Positions 55,041-64,000 of a stretch of 64,000 nt of DNA are shown in pieces; within the stretch, counting starts at the first letter, position 1, and every line of letters begins with the position of its first letter. The notes beneath the pieces were generated by a model. It did no database searches and was not told the origin of the DNA. It saw only the letters and a program-made list of their open reading frames with translations. The translations under genes were made by a program, and so were the position numbers. Source of the DNA: an uncultured Bacteroides sp. (GTDB lineage: Bacteria; Bacteroidota; Bacteroidia; Bacteroidales; Bacteroidaceae); assembly GCA_949300425.1 (NCBI GenBank), contig CASGED010000097.1:1-64000 (forward strand). The letters are read 5' to 3'.

Positions 55041-55355
55041 TTATTCTAAATCTTCTATATCTTCTTCGAACACATAAATATCTTCGTTGGGCTTTTTCAT
55101 GAAGTACCTCTCGCGGGCCACTTGCTCGATGGTTCCCGAATCTGCGGCCAACTCGTTCAAACGGCGCGTACTGTTCTCAAAATCCTCACGGTACTTTTCT
55201 ATCTCGCTGCGCAGTTCATTGGCTTCGTGATAAAGTTCCAACCGCCTGAGGAGACTGTTTTCGTCCAAAAAAATAATAATGACGCCAAATATCAGTAACG
55301 TTACCAAATACTTGTGCCGACAGATGTGACGCCAAAATGAAAGCAGGTTATCCAT
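55041..55355 (-). CDS. Septum formation initiator-like protein (FtsB/DivIC family)
   Basis: One N-terminal span (about 14-31) and a coiled coil (ELYHEANELRSEIEKYREDFENSTRRLNEL), the layout of the divisome proteins FtsB/DivIC, with the typical Bacteroidota ending RERYFMKKPNEDIYVFEED. Links septal wall enzymes to FtsZ in known species. 104 residues. First gene of its unit, with a -7 element at 55382-55389. Confidence 0.82.
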   Translation of the reverse strand: MDNLLSFWRHICRHKYLVTLLIFGVIIIFLDENSLLRRLELYHEANELRSEIEKYREDFENSTRRLNELAADSGTIEQVARERYFMKKPNEDIYVFEEDIEDLE

Positions 55356-55381
55356 ATAATTTAATGATGTTTATGTGCGGG

Positions 55382-55389
55382 CAAAGATA
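55382..55389 (-). promoter_or_regulatory. -7 element of the FtsB/DivIC-like gene
   Basis: Reverse-strand TATCTTTG (CAAAGATA). Confidence 0.5.
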
Positions 55390-55496
55390 CGCATTTTGAA
55401 CATAAAAACTTCAAGCTATCTCAAAAATGTTTCACCACGCATGGAACGGGCTTTTTATCCATAAAGCTGAAATTTCTTTCTTAGAGGAAAAAAACA

Positions 55497-55504
55497 TATC
55501 TTTG
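55497..55504 (+). promoter_or_regulatory. -7 element of the tricorn-like protease gene
   Basis: TATCTTTG, about 30 bases before the ATG at 55535; it excludes the longer frame from 55427. Confidence 0.55.
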
Positions 55505-55534
55505 CGTGCTGAATATATAATTCGAAAGACAACT

Positions 55535-58500
55535 ATGAAACGACTCTTCATCTGTATTGTTTTAGCCGTGTCGGCATTGTCCGTCCAGGCTATTGCGCCT
55601 TTGTGGCTGCGCGATGTGCGCATTTCGCCCGATGGCAATCACATAGTCTTCTGTTACAAGGGCGACATTTACAAGGTTGCCGTTCAAGGCGGGGAAGCTG
55701 TCCGGCTGACTACGCAAGATACATACGAATGCAATCCCGTGTGGTCGCCGGACGGGAAGCAACTTGCTTTTGCCAGCGACCGTAACGGTAACTTCGACAT
55801 CTATGTGATGTCTGCTCAAGGCGGAAGCGCCCGGCGGTTGACCTATAATTCCAACGCGGAAATACCTTCCGCCTTCACTCCGGATGGTAAGTATGTGGTT
55901 TTCTCCGCTTCCATACAAGATCCCGCCGCAAGCGCTCTCTTCCCCAAGGCAAGTATGACCGAACTTTATCGGGTGCCTGTTGAGGGCGGACGTACGGAGC
56001 AAGTGCTTGCTACGCCGGCTGAAGAAGTCTGCTACGATCCTTCAGGCAGTTGTTTCTACTATCAAGATCAGAAAGGAGTGGAGAGTGAATGGCGTAAACA
56101 CCATACTTCCTCTATTACGCGAGACATTTGGCGCTATGACACTGCAACGGGCAAACATGTCAACTTGACCGACCGTGCGGGTGAAGACCGTAATCCCGTG
56201 CTCTCGCCCGATGGCCGTTCTCTTTATTTTTTGAGTGAACGCGATGGCGGCTCCTTTAACGTCTACAACTTCCTTTTGGACAATCCACAGGAAGTGAAAG
56301 CCGTGACTCGTTTCCGTACGCATCCGGTCCGCTTCCTCTCCATGAGCTGCAATGGGACACTATGCTACACCTATGATGGAGAAATCTATACGCAGCCAAT
56401 GGGTGGGGAAGCGCAGAAAGTCCGCATTGGCTTGGTGCGTGATGAGGCTCCTCAGTTGGTTACGTTGAGATATACTTCCGGAGCCTCTTCAGCTACTGTA
56501 TCGCCGGATGGCAAGCAAGTGGCTTTCGTGGTCAGAGGCGAGGTGTTTGTCACTTCCGTAGAGTATGGCACCACCAAGCAAATCACCCATACGCCGGCCG
56601 CTGAAGCGGGATTGACGTTCGGAGCGGATAACCGTACGTTGGCTTATGCCAGCGAGCGCACGGGCAATTGGCAGCTCTACTTGGCCAGGATAGTCCGAAA
56701 GGAAGAGCCAAATTTCCCCAATGCGACGATGATTGACGAGGAAGTCCTATTGCCTTCGGACAAGGTAGAGCGGACGTATCCTCAATTCTCGCCTGATGGC
56801 AAAGAGCTTGCTTTCATTGAAGACCGTCAACGCCTGATGGTGCTCAACTTGGAGAGCAAGAAAGTGCGCCAGATTACCGACGGTTCTACGTGGTATAACA
56901 CAGGAGGAGGCTTCGATTATGCTTGGTCCCCCGATGGAAAATGGTTTACCCTGGAATTTACGGGAAATCGTCATGACCCGTATAACGATATTGGCTTGGT
57001 GAGTGCGGCCGGTGGTTCACCCATTCTCAACCTGACTCAAAGTGGATATAGCAGCGGCTCACCCCGTTTTGTGCTGGAAGGCAATGCAATCCTTTTCACC
57101 ACCGAACGTTACGGTATGCGCGCACACGCTTCTTGGGGGTCGCAAAATGACGCGATGTTAGTCTTTTTAAACCAAGATGCCTATGACAAGTATTGTCTGA
57201 GCAAAGAAGATTATGAATTGCGCAAAGAATTGGAAAAAGAGCAAAAGAAAGGTAAGGATGAAAAACAGAAAGAAAATTCCGGGTTGAAAGATAAGAAGGA
57301 GGAAGTGTCCCCTATTATTGTCGAGACGGAAGGCTTGGAAGACCGCATCGTGCGTCTTACCCCCTCTTCCTCGGACATGCGGAGTGCCATTATTTCGCCC
57401 GATGGAGAATCACTCTATTACATAGCCTCCTATGAGGCCGGGCTGGCTCTTTGGAAAATGAACCTGCGCAAGAAAGAAATCAAGCTCCTGCATGAGTTGA
57501 AAGGTGGATGGGCTTCGCTGGAATTGGATAAAGAAGGCAAGAACCTCTATCTGTTGAGCGGGCGCAACATGCAGAAGATGACCCTTGCAAACGATGCGTT
57601 GAAGTCCATCACCTATCGGGCTACGGTGAAGATGGATTTGGAGGCCGAACGCGCTTATATGTTCGACCATGTGTATAAGCAAGAGAAGAACCGCTTCTAT
57701 AACATCAACATGCACGGCGTGGATTGGGAGGCTATGACCAAAGCCTATCGCAAGTTCCTGCCCCATATAGCCAACAATTACGACTTCGCCGAATTGTTGA
57801 GCGAATGGTTAGGCGAGCTGAACGTGTCTCACACCGGAGGGCGTTATACGCATCCTTCATCGGGCGAAAAAACCGCTCAGACAGGACTCCTTTTCGACTG
57901 GACTTATGAAGGCCCCGGCTTGCGCATTGCCGAAGTGTTGGAAAAAGGCCCCTTTGACAAAGCCTTGTCGAAAGCAAGTGCCGGTCAAATCTTGGAGAAG
58001 ATAGACGGTATAACCGTCACCCCTGAGGCCGACCCCAGTATCCTGCTCAATGATAAAGCGGGGCGTAAGACGCTTGTTTCACTTCTCGACCCGCGTACGG
58101 GCGAGCGTTGGGAGGAAGTCATTATTCCCATCAGCCAAGGCGCTTATAGTGATTTGCTTTATCGCCGCTGGGTAAAGCAGCGCGCCGCGGATGTGCAGAG
58201 ATGGTCCAACGGCCGTCTGGGCTATGTACACATCAAGTCTATGGATGACGGGAGTTTCCGGGATGTTTACTCGGATATTCTCGGCAAATACAACCGGTGC
58301 GAAGGCATCGTGATTGACACCCGTTTCAATGGAGGCGGGCGTTTGCACGAAGACATAGAAGTCTTGTTCAGTGGAAAGAAGTATTTTACTCAAGTCATAC
58401 GTGGGCGCGAAGCTTGCGACATGCCCAGCCGCCGTTGGAACAAACCTTCCATCATGTTGACGTGCGAGGCCAATTATTCCAACGCGCATGGTACCCCTTG

Positions 58501-58771
58501 GGTCTATCGTCATCAGGTGTTGGGCAAACTGGTAGGTATGCCGGTGCCCGGCACCATGACCAGTGTTTCTTGGGAACGTTTGCAAGATCCGTCATTGGTT
58601 TTCGGCATCCCCATTGTGGGTTATCGCCTGCCCGATGGCAGTTACTTGGAAAACACGCAACTGGAGCCGGACATAAAAGTGCCCAATTCACCTGAAACCA
58701 TCGTTCAAGGCGAAGACGTCCAACTGAAAGTCGCCGTAGAAGAGTTGCTGAAGGAGATAGACGGGAAGTAG
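55535..58771 (+). CDS. Tricorn-like S41 peptidase
   Basis: About 1078 residues. Signal peptide (MKRLFICIVLAVSALSVQA), then a WD40-like/TolB-type propeller region with repeated RISPDGN, WSPDGKQLAF and SPDGRSLYF units (about 25-330 and 375-560), a Lys/Glu-rich linker near 570-600, a further propeller segment, a PDZ domain (GLRIAEVLEKGPFDKA) and the C-terminal S41 protease domain with NYSNAHGTPWVYRH. Tricorn proteases release short peptides; here it is periplasmic or outer-membrane. Single-gene unit. Confidence 0.9.
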   Translation: MKRLFICIVLAVSALSVQAIAPLWLRDVRISPDGNHIVFCYKGDIYKVAVQGGEAVRLTTQDTYECNPVWSPDGKQLAFASDRNGNFDIYVMSAQGGSARRLTYNSNAEIPSAFTPDGKYVVFSASIQDPAASALFPKASMTELYRVPVEGGRTEQVLATPAEEVCYDPSGSCFYYQDQKGVESEWRKHHTSSITRDIWRYDTATGKHVNLTDRAGEDRNPVLSPDGRSLYFLSERDGGSFNVYNFLLDNPQEVKAVTRFRTHPVRFLSMSCNGTLCYTYDGEIYTQPMGGEAQKVRIGLVRDEAPQLVTLRYTSGASSATVSPDGKQVAFVVRGEVFVTSVEYGTTKQITHTPAAEAGLTFGADNRTLAYASERTGNWQLYLARIVRKEEPNFPNATMIDEEVLLPSDKVERTYPQFSPDGKELAFIEDRQRLMVLNLESKKVRQITDGSTWYNTGGGFDYAWSPDGKWFTLEFTGNRHDPYNDIGLVSAAGGSPILNLTQSGYSSGSPRFVLEGNAILFTTERYGMRAHASWGSQNDAMLVFLNQDAYDKYCLSKEDYELRKELEKEQKKGKDEKQKENSGLKDKKEEVSPIIVETEGLEDRIVRLTPSSSDMRSAIISPDGESLYYIASYEAGLALWKMNLRKKEIKLLHELKGGWASLELDKEGKNLYLLSGRNMQKMTLANDALKSITYRATVKMDLEAERAYMFDHVYKQEKNRFYNINMHGVDWEAMTKAYRKFLPHIANNYDFAELLSEWLGELNVSHTGGRYTHPSSGEKTAQTGLLFDWTYEGPGLRIAEVLEKGPFDKALSKASAGQILEKIDGITVTPEADPSILLNDKAGRKTLVSLLDPRTGERWEEVIIPISQGAYSDLLYRRWVKQRAADVQRWSNGRLGYVHIKSMDDGSFRDVYSDILGKYNRCEGIVIDTRFNGGGRLHEDIEVLFSGKKYFTQVIRGREACDMPSRRWNKPSIMLTCEANYSNAHGTPWVYRHQVLGKLVGMPVPGTMTSVSWERLQDPSLVFGIPIVGYRLPDGSYLENTQLEPDIKVPNSPETIVQGEDVQLKVAVEELLKEIDGK

Positions 58772-58847
58772 CACTGAAAATGGCTGGAATAATGTTTTTT
58801 TGCGTACATTTGCAACAGACTATATTAAGAATGCAGCATTACTGAAT

Positions 58848-60650
58848 ATGGAAGACTATATCGTATCAGCTCGGAAGTACCGTCCGTCCACCTTCGAGTC
58901 GGTGGTTGGACAACGTGCTTTGACTACTACCTTGAAAAATGCCATTGCCACCGGCAAGTTGGCGCACGCTTACTTGTTCTGCGGACCGCGCGGAGTGGGC
59001 AAGACCACTTGCGCCCGCATCTTCGCCAAGACCATCAACTGCCTGCACCCCACTGCTGACGGTGAGGCGTGTAACGAATGCGAGTCGTGCATGGCTTTCA
59101 ACGAGCAACGTTCCTACAACATTCATGAGCTGGACGCCGCTTCCAACAACTCGGTAGACGACATTCGCCAATTGGTAGAACAGGTACGTATCCCGCCACA
59201 GATAGGAAAATACAAAGTCTATATCATCGACGAGGTACACATGTTGTCCGCTTCAGCTTTCAATGCTTTCTTGAAGACCCTTGAAGAACCGCCTCACCAC
59301 GCCATCTTCATTTTGGCCACTACCGAGAAGCATAAGATTCTGCCGACCATTCTTTCCCGTTGCCAAATATACGACTTCAACCGCATCCGGGTGGAGGACA
59401 TCGTGGCTCATTTGGCATACGTGGCTTCCAAAGAAGGAATCGCCGCCGAACCGGAAGCGCTCAATGTCATTGCCTTAAAGGCCGATGGCGGAATGCGTGA
59501 CGCCTTGTCCATTTTCGACCAAGTAGTGAGCTTTACAGGCGGACACATCACCTATCAGAGTGTCATTGAGAACCTGAATGTATTGGACTATGAGTATTAC
59601 TTCCGCCTGACTGACTATTTCCTGGAAAACAAGGTGAGTGACGCTTTGCTGCTTTTCAACGAAGTGTTGAACAAGGGGTTTGAAGGAAGTCATTTCATTA
59701 CCGGCCTTGCCTCCCACTTCCGCGACTTGTTGGTGAGCAAAGACCCCGTTACTCTGCCTTTGTTGGAGGTGGGTGCCAGCATCCGGCAACGCTATCAGGA
59801 ACAGGCGCAAAAGTGCCCGCTTCCGTTCCTTTATCGAGCCATAAAGTTGTGCAATGATTGCGATTTGAATTATCGCGCCAGTAAGAACAAACGCTTGTTG
59901 GTGGAACTGACGTTGATACAGGTGGCGCAGATAACGTCGGGCGAGGAGGAAGCCATTAGTGGTGGGCGTAGCCCTAAGCAGACGATAAAACCCCTGTTCA
60001 CTTCCCAAACCGCTCCTGCTCCGCAACCTGTGGCTGCACAGACTGCCTCTCAACAGGTCCGTCCTAAAACGGTTGCGCCTCATGCCGCTTCCCCTCAGGT
60101 TCAACAATCCGCTTCACCTGTCTCGACGTCTTCAATCTTGTTGGGCAAGGCGAAGGAAGAAAAAAAAATACCGGTGGTGAAGATGGGTGGCTTGGGCATT
60201 TCCATTAAGCAGCACCCGCAAGCGGTCGCAGAGGGCACACTTACCGCAACGACCCAAGCGCAATCGGAGCCGTTGACGGAAGAGGACTACATGATAACCG
60301 AGCGGGATGTCAACTTCTATTGGCAGGAATACGCCAACAACATGCCCAAAGAGCAAGTGGCTCTCTCAACCCGTATGCACGCCATGCGCCTCACGCTGCT
60401 GGACGATACGACTTTTGAGGTCGTGGTAGACAATGAGATTATTGCCAAGGAATTTACAGCTTTGGCTCCCGAAGTAGAGACTTACTTGCGTGCCCGCTTG
60501 AAGAACCGGAAAGTCACAATGAAAGTACGGGTCAGTGCTCCTACTGAGAAAGCCCGTGCCTATAGCCGTGTGGAGAAATACCAGATGATGGTTCAGAAGA
60601 ACAACGCCCTTCAACAATTAAGGGAAGAGTTCGGGCTGGAGTTCTCTTGA
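58848..60650 (+). CDS. dnaX: DNA polymerase III gamma/tau subunit
   Basis: 600 residues from MEDYIVSARKYRPSTF (the frame from 58800 only adds 16 residues). Walker A GPRGVGKT at 46-53, Cys-rich zinc-binding module (CLHPTADGEACNECESC), DEVHML and the arginine finger region. After about 375 a Pro/Gln/Ala linker leads to a tau-like C-terminal domain with the polymerase-contacting part. Clamp-loader ATPase. No obvious slippery frameshift site for gamma was found by eye. Convergent with tadA. Confidence 0.95.
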   Translation: MEDYIVSARKYRPSTFESVVGQRALTTTLKNAIATGKLAHAYLFCGPRGVGKTTCARIFAKTINCLHPTADGEACNECESCMAFNEQRSYNIHELDAASNNSVDDIRQLVEQVRIPPQIGKYKVYIIDEVHMLSASAFNAFLKTLEEPPHHAIFILATTEKHKILPTILSRCQIYDFNRIRVEDIVAHLAYVASKEGIAAEPEALNVIALKADGGMRDALSIFDQVVSFTGGHITYQSVIENLNVLDYEYYFRLTDYFLENKVSDALLLFNEVLNKGFEGSHFITGLASHFRDLLVSKDPVTLPLLEVGASIRQRYQEQAQKCPLPFLYRAIKLCNDCDLNYRASKNKRLLVELTLIQVAQITSGEEEAISGGRSPKQTIKPLFTSQTAPAPQPVAAQTASQQVRPKTVAPHAASPQVQQSASPVSTSSILLGKAKEEKKIPVVKMGGLGISIKQHPQAVAEGTLTATTQAQSEPLTEEDYMITERDVNFYWQEYANNMPKEQVALSTRMHAMRLTLLDDTTFEVVVDNEIIAKEFTALAPEVETYLRARLKNRKVTMKVRVSAPTEKARAYSRVEKYQMMVQKNNALQQLREEFGLEFS

Positions 60651-60659
60651 CAGTGTCTC

Positions 60660-61091
60660 TCACCGTCTGTTTTTGAAGAATTCTTTCATCAAGGTGGCGC
60701 ATTCGTCCCCGATGACTCCTTTTACGACTTCGGTCTTAGGATGTAAAGCTTGCGGGGCATATCGTCGGTAGCCGCGTTTCTCGTCTTCAGCTCCGAATAC
60801 CAATCGGCGAATCTGTGCCCAACCGATGGCGCCCGCGCACATCACGCAAGGTTCTACCGTGACGTACAGCGTACATTCATTCAGGTACTTGCCTCCTAAG
60901 GCCGATGCGGCCGCCGTAATGGCCTGCATTTCGGCATGTGCCGTGACGTCCGTCAAGGTTTCCGTCAGGTTGTAGGCACGGGCTATGATGCGGTCCCGAC
61001 ATACCACAACCGCCCCTACCGGGACTTCTCCGCGCTCCATGGCTTTACGGGCTTCGAGCAAAGCCTGTTTCATGTAATACGTATCGTCCAT
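60660..61091 (-). CDS. tadA: tRNA-specific adenosine deaminase
   Basis: Zinc deaminase motifs HAE at 52-54 and PCVMC at 81-85 in a 143-residue protein, starting MDDTYYMKQALLEARKAMERGEVPVGAVVV. Converts A34 to inosine in tRNA-Arg. Typical for the TadA family; guanine deaminase relatives differ in the C-terminal helix. Confidence 0.9.
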   Translation of the reverse strand: MDDTYYMKQALLEARKAMERGEVPVGAVVVCRDRIIARAYNLTETLTDVTAHAEMQAITAAASALGGKYLNECTLYVTVEPCVMCAGAIGWAQIRRLVFGAEDEKRGYRRYAPQALHPKTEVVKGVIGDECATLMKEFFKNRR

Positions 61092-61095
61092 TTAT

Positions 61096-61335
61096 CTACC
61101 TCCGCATGTCATGTTCCCCGAATAGAGTCGGGTAGTCTTCATCCATATTCTTATAGATAAACATGAGAATTGTTTCGCGAAACCAGCGTGACTTGTTGGT
61201 TATCCGGTATTTTTCCAGATAACGGTCTACAATTCGCTGTTCTTCTTCGCTGAGCAGACACACCATCCGAAGGTGGCGTTTCGGCTCGTCCAGCGATGTT
61301 TTTGTCGCTATTTTACGTCTTTTTCTCATATTCAC
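61096..61335 (-). CDS. Small basic protein, possible ribbon-helix-helix type
   Basis: 79 residues with a basic start (MRKRRKIATKTSLDEPKRHLRMVCLLSEEEQRIVDRYLEKYRI). The strand RHLRMVCLLSEEEQ and the following helix are reminiscent of ribbon-helix-helix proteins, but I cannot name a family. It lies 4 bp before tadA, so it is probably co-transcribed. A -7 element (CAAATTTA at 61338-61345) is so close that the start may be the second Met at 61329. Confidence 0.6.
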   Translation of the reverse strand: MNMRKRRKIATKTSLDEPKRHLRMVCLLSEEEQRIVDRYLEKYRITNKSRWFRETILMFIYKNMDEDYPTLFGEHDMRR

Positions 61336-61379
61336 TGCAAATTTAGTTTTACTTCGGTAATTTCAAAGCAGAAAAAGCG

Positions 61380-61387
61380 TAATTTTG
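61380..61387 (+). promoter_or_regulatory. -7 element of the YraN-BirA unit
   Basis: TAATTTTG, with the ATG at 61411; supports that start over the longer frame. Confidence 0.5.
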
Positions 61388-61410
61388 TCGGCAAAGTAGA
61401 AAAAAGAAGC

Positions 61411-61776
61411 ATGGCAACGCACAATAAATTAGGAAAAGCCGGAGAAGATGCCGCTGCGGCCTATCTGGAAGGCAAGGGGTATATCCTTCTTCATCGCAAC
61501 TGGCGGAAAAACCATTTGGAATTGGACATCGTGGCGGAGAAGGACCATGAATTGGTTGTGGTCGAAGTAAAGACGCGCGCGAATGGCTCCTATCGGGAAC
61601 CGCAGGAAGCGGTAGACTGGCTGAAAATACGTCGTATTGTCATAGCTACGGACGCTTATATCAAACATTTTGGCTGGGATAAACCGGTACGCTTCGACAT
61701 CATCACCGTTGTGGGGCAGAATGGGGATTTCCAGATAGAACATATTGAGAACGCTTTTTATCCACCCTTGTTTTAA
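61411..61776 (+). CDS. YraN-family protein (UPF0102)
   Basis: 121 residues: MATHNKLGKAGEDAAAAYLEGKGY, then LELDIVAEKDHELVVVEVKTR, the PD-(D/E)XK core of YraN. The family is predicted nuclease-like and occurs near replication or ribosomal RNA genes; function unknown. The frame reaches 61273, but the promoter and fit to family put the start at 61411. Followed by birA. Confidence 0.85.
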   Translation: MATHNKLGKAGEDAAAAYLEGKGYILLHRNWRKNHLELDIVAEKDHELVVVEVKTRANGSYREPQEAVDWLKIRRIVIATDAYIKHFGWDKPVRFDIITVVGQNGDFQIEHIENAFYPPLF

Positions 61777-61786
61777 ATCCGAACCA

Positions 61787-62560
61787 ATGACAGTTTTACC
61801 CGAAAATTTTCCATATCCGTTGATGGCGTTGGCAAAGACGGATTCTACAAACCGATACCTTAATGATTGGTGCAACGGGCATCCGGACGCTGTAGAAGAA
61901 TTGACTACTGTTTGTGCCGAATACCAAACTGCCGGCAAAGGGCAACGGGGAAATTCATGGGAAGCGGCAGACGGCAAAAACCTTCTTTTCAGCTTCGTGC
62001 TCTATCCTGCTTTTTTGGAAGCGGGGCAGCAGTTCATTCTGTCCCAGGTGATTTCATTGGGCATTAAGGAAGCGTTGGACAATCTTGTGGAAGGAATCAG
62101 CATCAAATGGCCCAACGACATTTATTGGCGAGAGAAAAAAATATGCGGCATTCTGATTGAGAACGATTTGCAAGGACGTTACTTGAACCGCTCTATCGCC
62201 GGTGTCGGCTTGAATGTCAATCAGGAAGTTTTCCATAGCGATGCTCCCAATCCGGTCTCCCTCAAACAAATCACCGGACAAGACTACGACCGTTATGAAT
62301 TGTTGGCTGACATATTGACCCGTATCCATGACTATTACGTCCGTTTGCGGACCGAAAATCCGGTCCGCTTTCGTCCTAATATATCCGTCCGTTATGCGGA
62401 AGCGTTATTCCGACGTGACGGATGGCATCTCTATACCGATTCGCACGGTACTTTCCGGGCACGTATCGTTTGCGTAGAATCGGACGGCCGTTTCGTTTTG
62501 GAAGATGAAGAGAAGAATCTTCGTCACTATTTGTTTAAAGAGGTACAATATGTCGTTTAA
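61787..62560 (+). CDS. birA: Biotin--[acetyl-CoA-carboxylase] ligase
   Basis: 257 residues without a DNA-binding domain, so a group I enzyme and not a repressor. The biotin/ATP loop GKGQRGNSW is at 50-58 and the lysine strand SIKWPND near 104. Attaches biotin to carrier lysine of carboxylases. Starts at MTVLPENFPY, just after the YraN stop. Confidence 0.92.
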   Translation: MTVLPENFPYPLMALAKTDSTNRYLNDWCNGHPDAVEELTTVCAEYQTAGKGQRGNSWEAADGKNLLFSFVLYPAFLEAGQQFILSQVISLGIKEALDNLVEGISIKWPNDIYWREKKICGILIENDLQGRYLNRSIAGVGLNVNQEVFHSDAPNPVSLKQITGQDYDRYELLADILTRIHDYYVRLRTENPVRFRPNISVRYAEALFRRDGWHLYTDSHGTFRARIVCVESDGRFVLEDEEKNLRHYLFKEVQYVV

Positions 62561-62589
62561 AAGATACTGTATATGTACACATCTTTTCC

Positions 62590-64000
62590 TTACTCGCTTA
62601 GCCCATATTCCCCCGCCTCTTCCGTCACCTGCCGTTGCAGTTCCTCCAGCGAATACTCCTTGCCTGTGAACTTCACTGTGGCCACGGGCGGGTCGAGGGT
62701 GACGATGGCGCTGACGCCTTCCAGTTTGTTCAATGCTTTCTCTACGTGCATGCGGCAGTGCTGGCACATCATGCCGCTTACTTTGAATTGCTTTTCCATT
62801 GTCTTTTCTTTTGTTTTAGGAGCCCCACCAACCTCCCCCAAAGGGAGGCTTAAAGCGGTATGCACTTCCTTAAGCTCCCCTTCGGGGGGAGTTGAGGGGG
62901 CTGTGGTTAATTTCTTTTTTCTTAATCTTAGGCTGTTCGTCACCACGCTGACGCTGCTGAACGCCATGGCCGCCCCGCCAATCATCGGGTTGAGCAGGAA
63001 GCCGCAGACGGGGTAGAGCACGCCGGCGGCGATGGGCACGCCTATCGTGTTGTAGATGAAGGCCCAGAAGAGGTTCTGCCGGATGGTGCGCACCGTCAGG
63101 CGGGAGAGGCGCAGGGCTTCGGGTATCTTGCGCAGGTCGGAGGAGATGAGTGTCATCTTTGCCACATCCATGGCAATGTCGCTGCCGCTGCCCATGGCGA
63201 TGCTGAGGTCGGCCTGCGCCAGGGCGGCACTGTCGTTGATGCCGTCGCCCACCATGGCCACCACCTTGCCCGCTTGTTGCAACTGCCGGATGTAGGCGGC
63301 TTTGTCCTGGGGCAATACGCCCGCCTTGTATTTCGCGATGCCTGCCTGCCGGGCGATGGCCTGGGCGGTGGCTTCATTGTCGCCCGTCAGCAGATGCACT
63401 TCGATGTCTTCGGCTTGCAGGGTGCGGATGGCTTCTACGGACGAAGCCTTGATGCGGTCGGCTATGGCGATGACGGCCAAGGCTTCCGTCTCGTTGGCAA
63501 ACCAAATTACCGTCTGCGCTTCAGCTTCCCAAGCAGAGGCGGCTTCTTGCAGGGTGGGAGAGATGCGTTTGCCCTCCATCAGGCGGCGATTGCCTGCATA
63601 ATAAGCAACACCCTTATAGGTGCCTTTCACCCCTTGCCCCGTCAAACTCTCGAAGTTATCTATGCTCCATTCTTCATCTTTCATTCTTAATTCTTCATTC
63701 AGCAAGATGGCTTCCGCCAGCGGATGTTCGGATTTCCTTTCCAAGGCCAACAGGACGGGGGCATATTGCTTGGCTTCCCCGTCCGTCCAAAGGATGTGTT
63801 GCACGGCGGGATGTCCCTCGGTCACGGTGCCCGTCTTGTCCAATACCACGGCATTCACCTTCTTGGCCGTTTCCAGGCTCTCCGCGTCCTTGATGAGGAT
63901 GCCCCGCTCGGCTCCTTTTCCGATGCCCACCATGATGGCCGTGGGCGTGGCAAGCCCCAAGGCGCAGGGGCAGGCGATGATGAGCACCGTCACCAGCGCC
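62590..64000 (-). CDS. copA: Copper-type P-type ATPase, C-terminal part, fused to an HMA domain (5' end outside window)
   Basis: The frame is open to the window end. It begins with the CPC metal motif region ([17 protein letters not shown]), phosphorylation site [11 protein letters not shown], the MVGDGINDS hinge and the final spans. After LRLRKKKL comes ~35 residues encoded by an inverted repeat, then a complete HMA domain (GMMCQHC, with MEKQFKVS as its own possible start at 62799). In related Bacteroides the HMA protein is usually separate or N-terminal, so the fusion looks secondary. Exports Cu(I) from the cytoplasm; specificity rests on CPC and the partner domain. Confidence 0.85.
   Translation of the reverse strand, partial: ALVTVLIIACPCALGLATPTAIMVGIGKGAERGILIKDAESLETAKKVNAVVLDKTGTVTEGHPAVQHILWTDGEAKQYAPVLLALERKSEHPLAEAILLNEELRMKDEEWSIDNFESLTGQGVKGTYKGVAYYAGNRRLMEGKRISPTLQEAASAWEAEAQTVIWFANETEALAVIAIADRIKASSVEAIRTLQAEDIEVHLLTGDNEATAQAIARQAGIAKYKAGVLPQDKAAYIRQLQQAGKVVAMVGDGINDSAALAQADLSIAMGSGSDIAMDVAKMTLISSDLRKIPEALRLSRLTVRTIRQNLFWAFIYNTIGVPIAAGVLYPVCGFLLNPMIGGAAMAFSSVSVVTNSLRLRKKKLTTAPSTPPEGELKEVHTALSLPLGEVGGAPKTKEKTMEKQFKVSGMMCQHCRMHVEKALNKLEGVSAIVTLDPPVATVKFTGKEYSLEELQRQVTEEAGEYGLSE
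62821..62902. repeat. 33-bp imperfect inverted repeat in the copA/HMA linker
   Basis: Arms 62821-62853 and 62870-62902 pair over nearly all of their length around a 16-base spacer. The core is CCTCCCCCAAAGGGAGG-like, a type common between genes of Bacteroidota. Here it is read through in frame. Confidence 0.75.

Noticed and set aside
1-64000. tRNA, rRNA or transposase genes
   Set aside because: I looked for cloverleaf-like stretches, rRNA cores and transposase motifs and saw none; a tool-based scan would be more sensitive.

Overview
The window comes from a Bacteroidota chromosome, most likely Bacteroidales and close to Bacteroides or Phocaeicola. Evidence: promoters of the TTTG-N19/20-TAnnTTTG type, weak Shine-Dalgarno sequences, and families typical of the group (glycine-lipid genes, NigD-like and NVEALA proteins, 6-bladed propeller lipoproteins, DUF4834, DUF3822, NamZ-type peptidoglycan recycling). 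The assignment rests on sequence reading only.

Region 1 (1-11.5 kb) is accessory. It opens with the end of a helicase carrying a phospholipase-D-like tail. Next is a 5'-truncated bacteriocin-type ABC exporter with an intact HlyD partner, then an AAA-ATPase/PD-(D/E)XK protein and a membrane acyltransferase. A leftward operon follows, starting from a well-formed promoter at 11486-11516: thioredoxin-like lipoprotein, NVEALA peptide, two paralogous propeller lipoproteins and a Wzy/TPR membrane protein.

Region 2 (12.2-19.3 kb) is mainly housekeeping: PASTA protein, RluD-type pseudouridine synthase, Ddl, an acyltransferase, a NigD-like lipoprotein and a rhodanese lipoprotein, then the GlsA/GlsB glycine-lipid pair.

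Region 3 (19.3-29.7 kb) is the most unusual part. A triple palindrome and a structured RNA with competing folds and a terminator precede a tightly coupled envelope operon. It encodes a four-span membrane protein, a GTPase-like ATP/GTP-binding protein, two related single-span proteins sharing an N-terminal domain, a small protein, a retropepsin-like aspartic protease lipoprotein, a secreted helical-repeat protein and a beta-rich lipoprotein. No gene in it has a function I can name. A second unknown cluster follows (polytopic membrane protein, a frameshifted gene, a lipoprotein).

Region 4 (29.8-64 kb) is core genome: L19, a ROK kinase, an S9 peptidase, a seven-gene leftward operon for muropeptide/MurNAc recycling (NamZ, symporter, glycosyltransferase, DUF4922, SpoIID, AmpG-like, BadF-type kinase), RsmD, a RecD-like helicase, a MATE exporter, phosphatidylethanolamine synthesis (Psd, PssA), DnaE, thioredoxin, a FtsB/DivIC-like protein, a tricorn-like protease, DnaX, TadA, YraN, BirA and the 3' part of a copper P-type ATPase fused to an HMA domain through an inverted-repeat element.

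Two long, related, hairpin-rich non-coding repeats lie at 11537-12131 and 54135-54670. I saw no tRNA, rRNA, CRISPR array or transposase gene.
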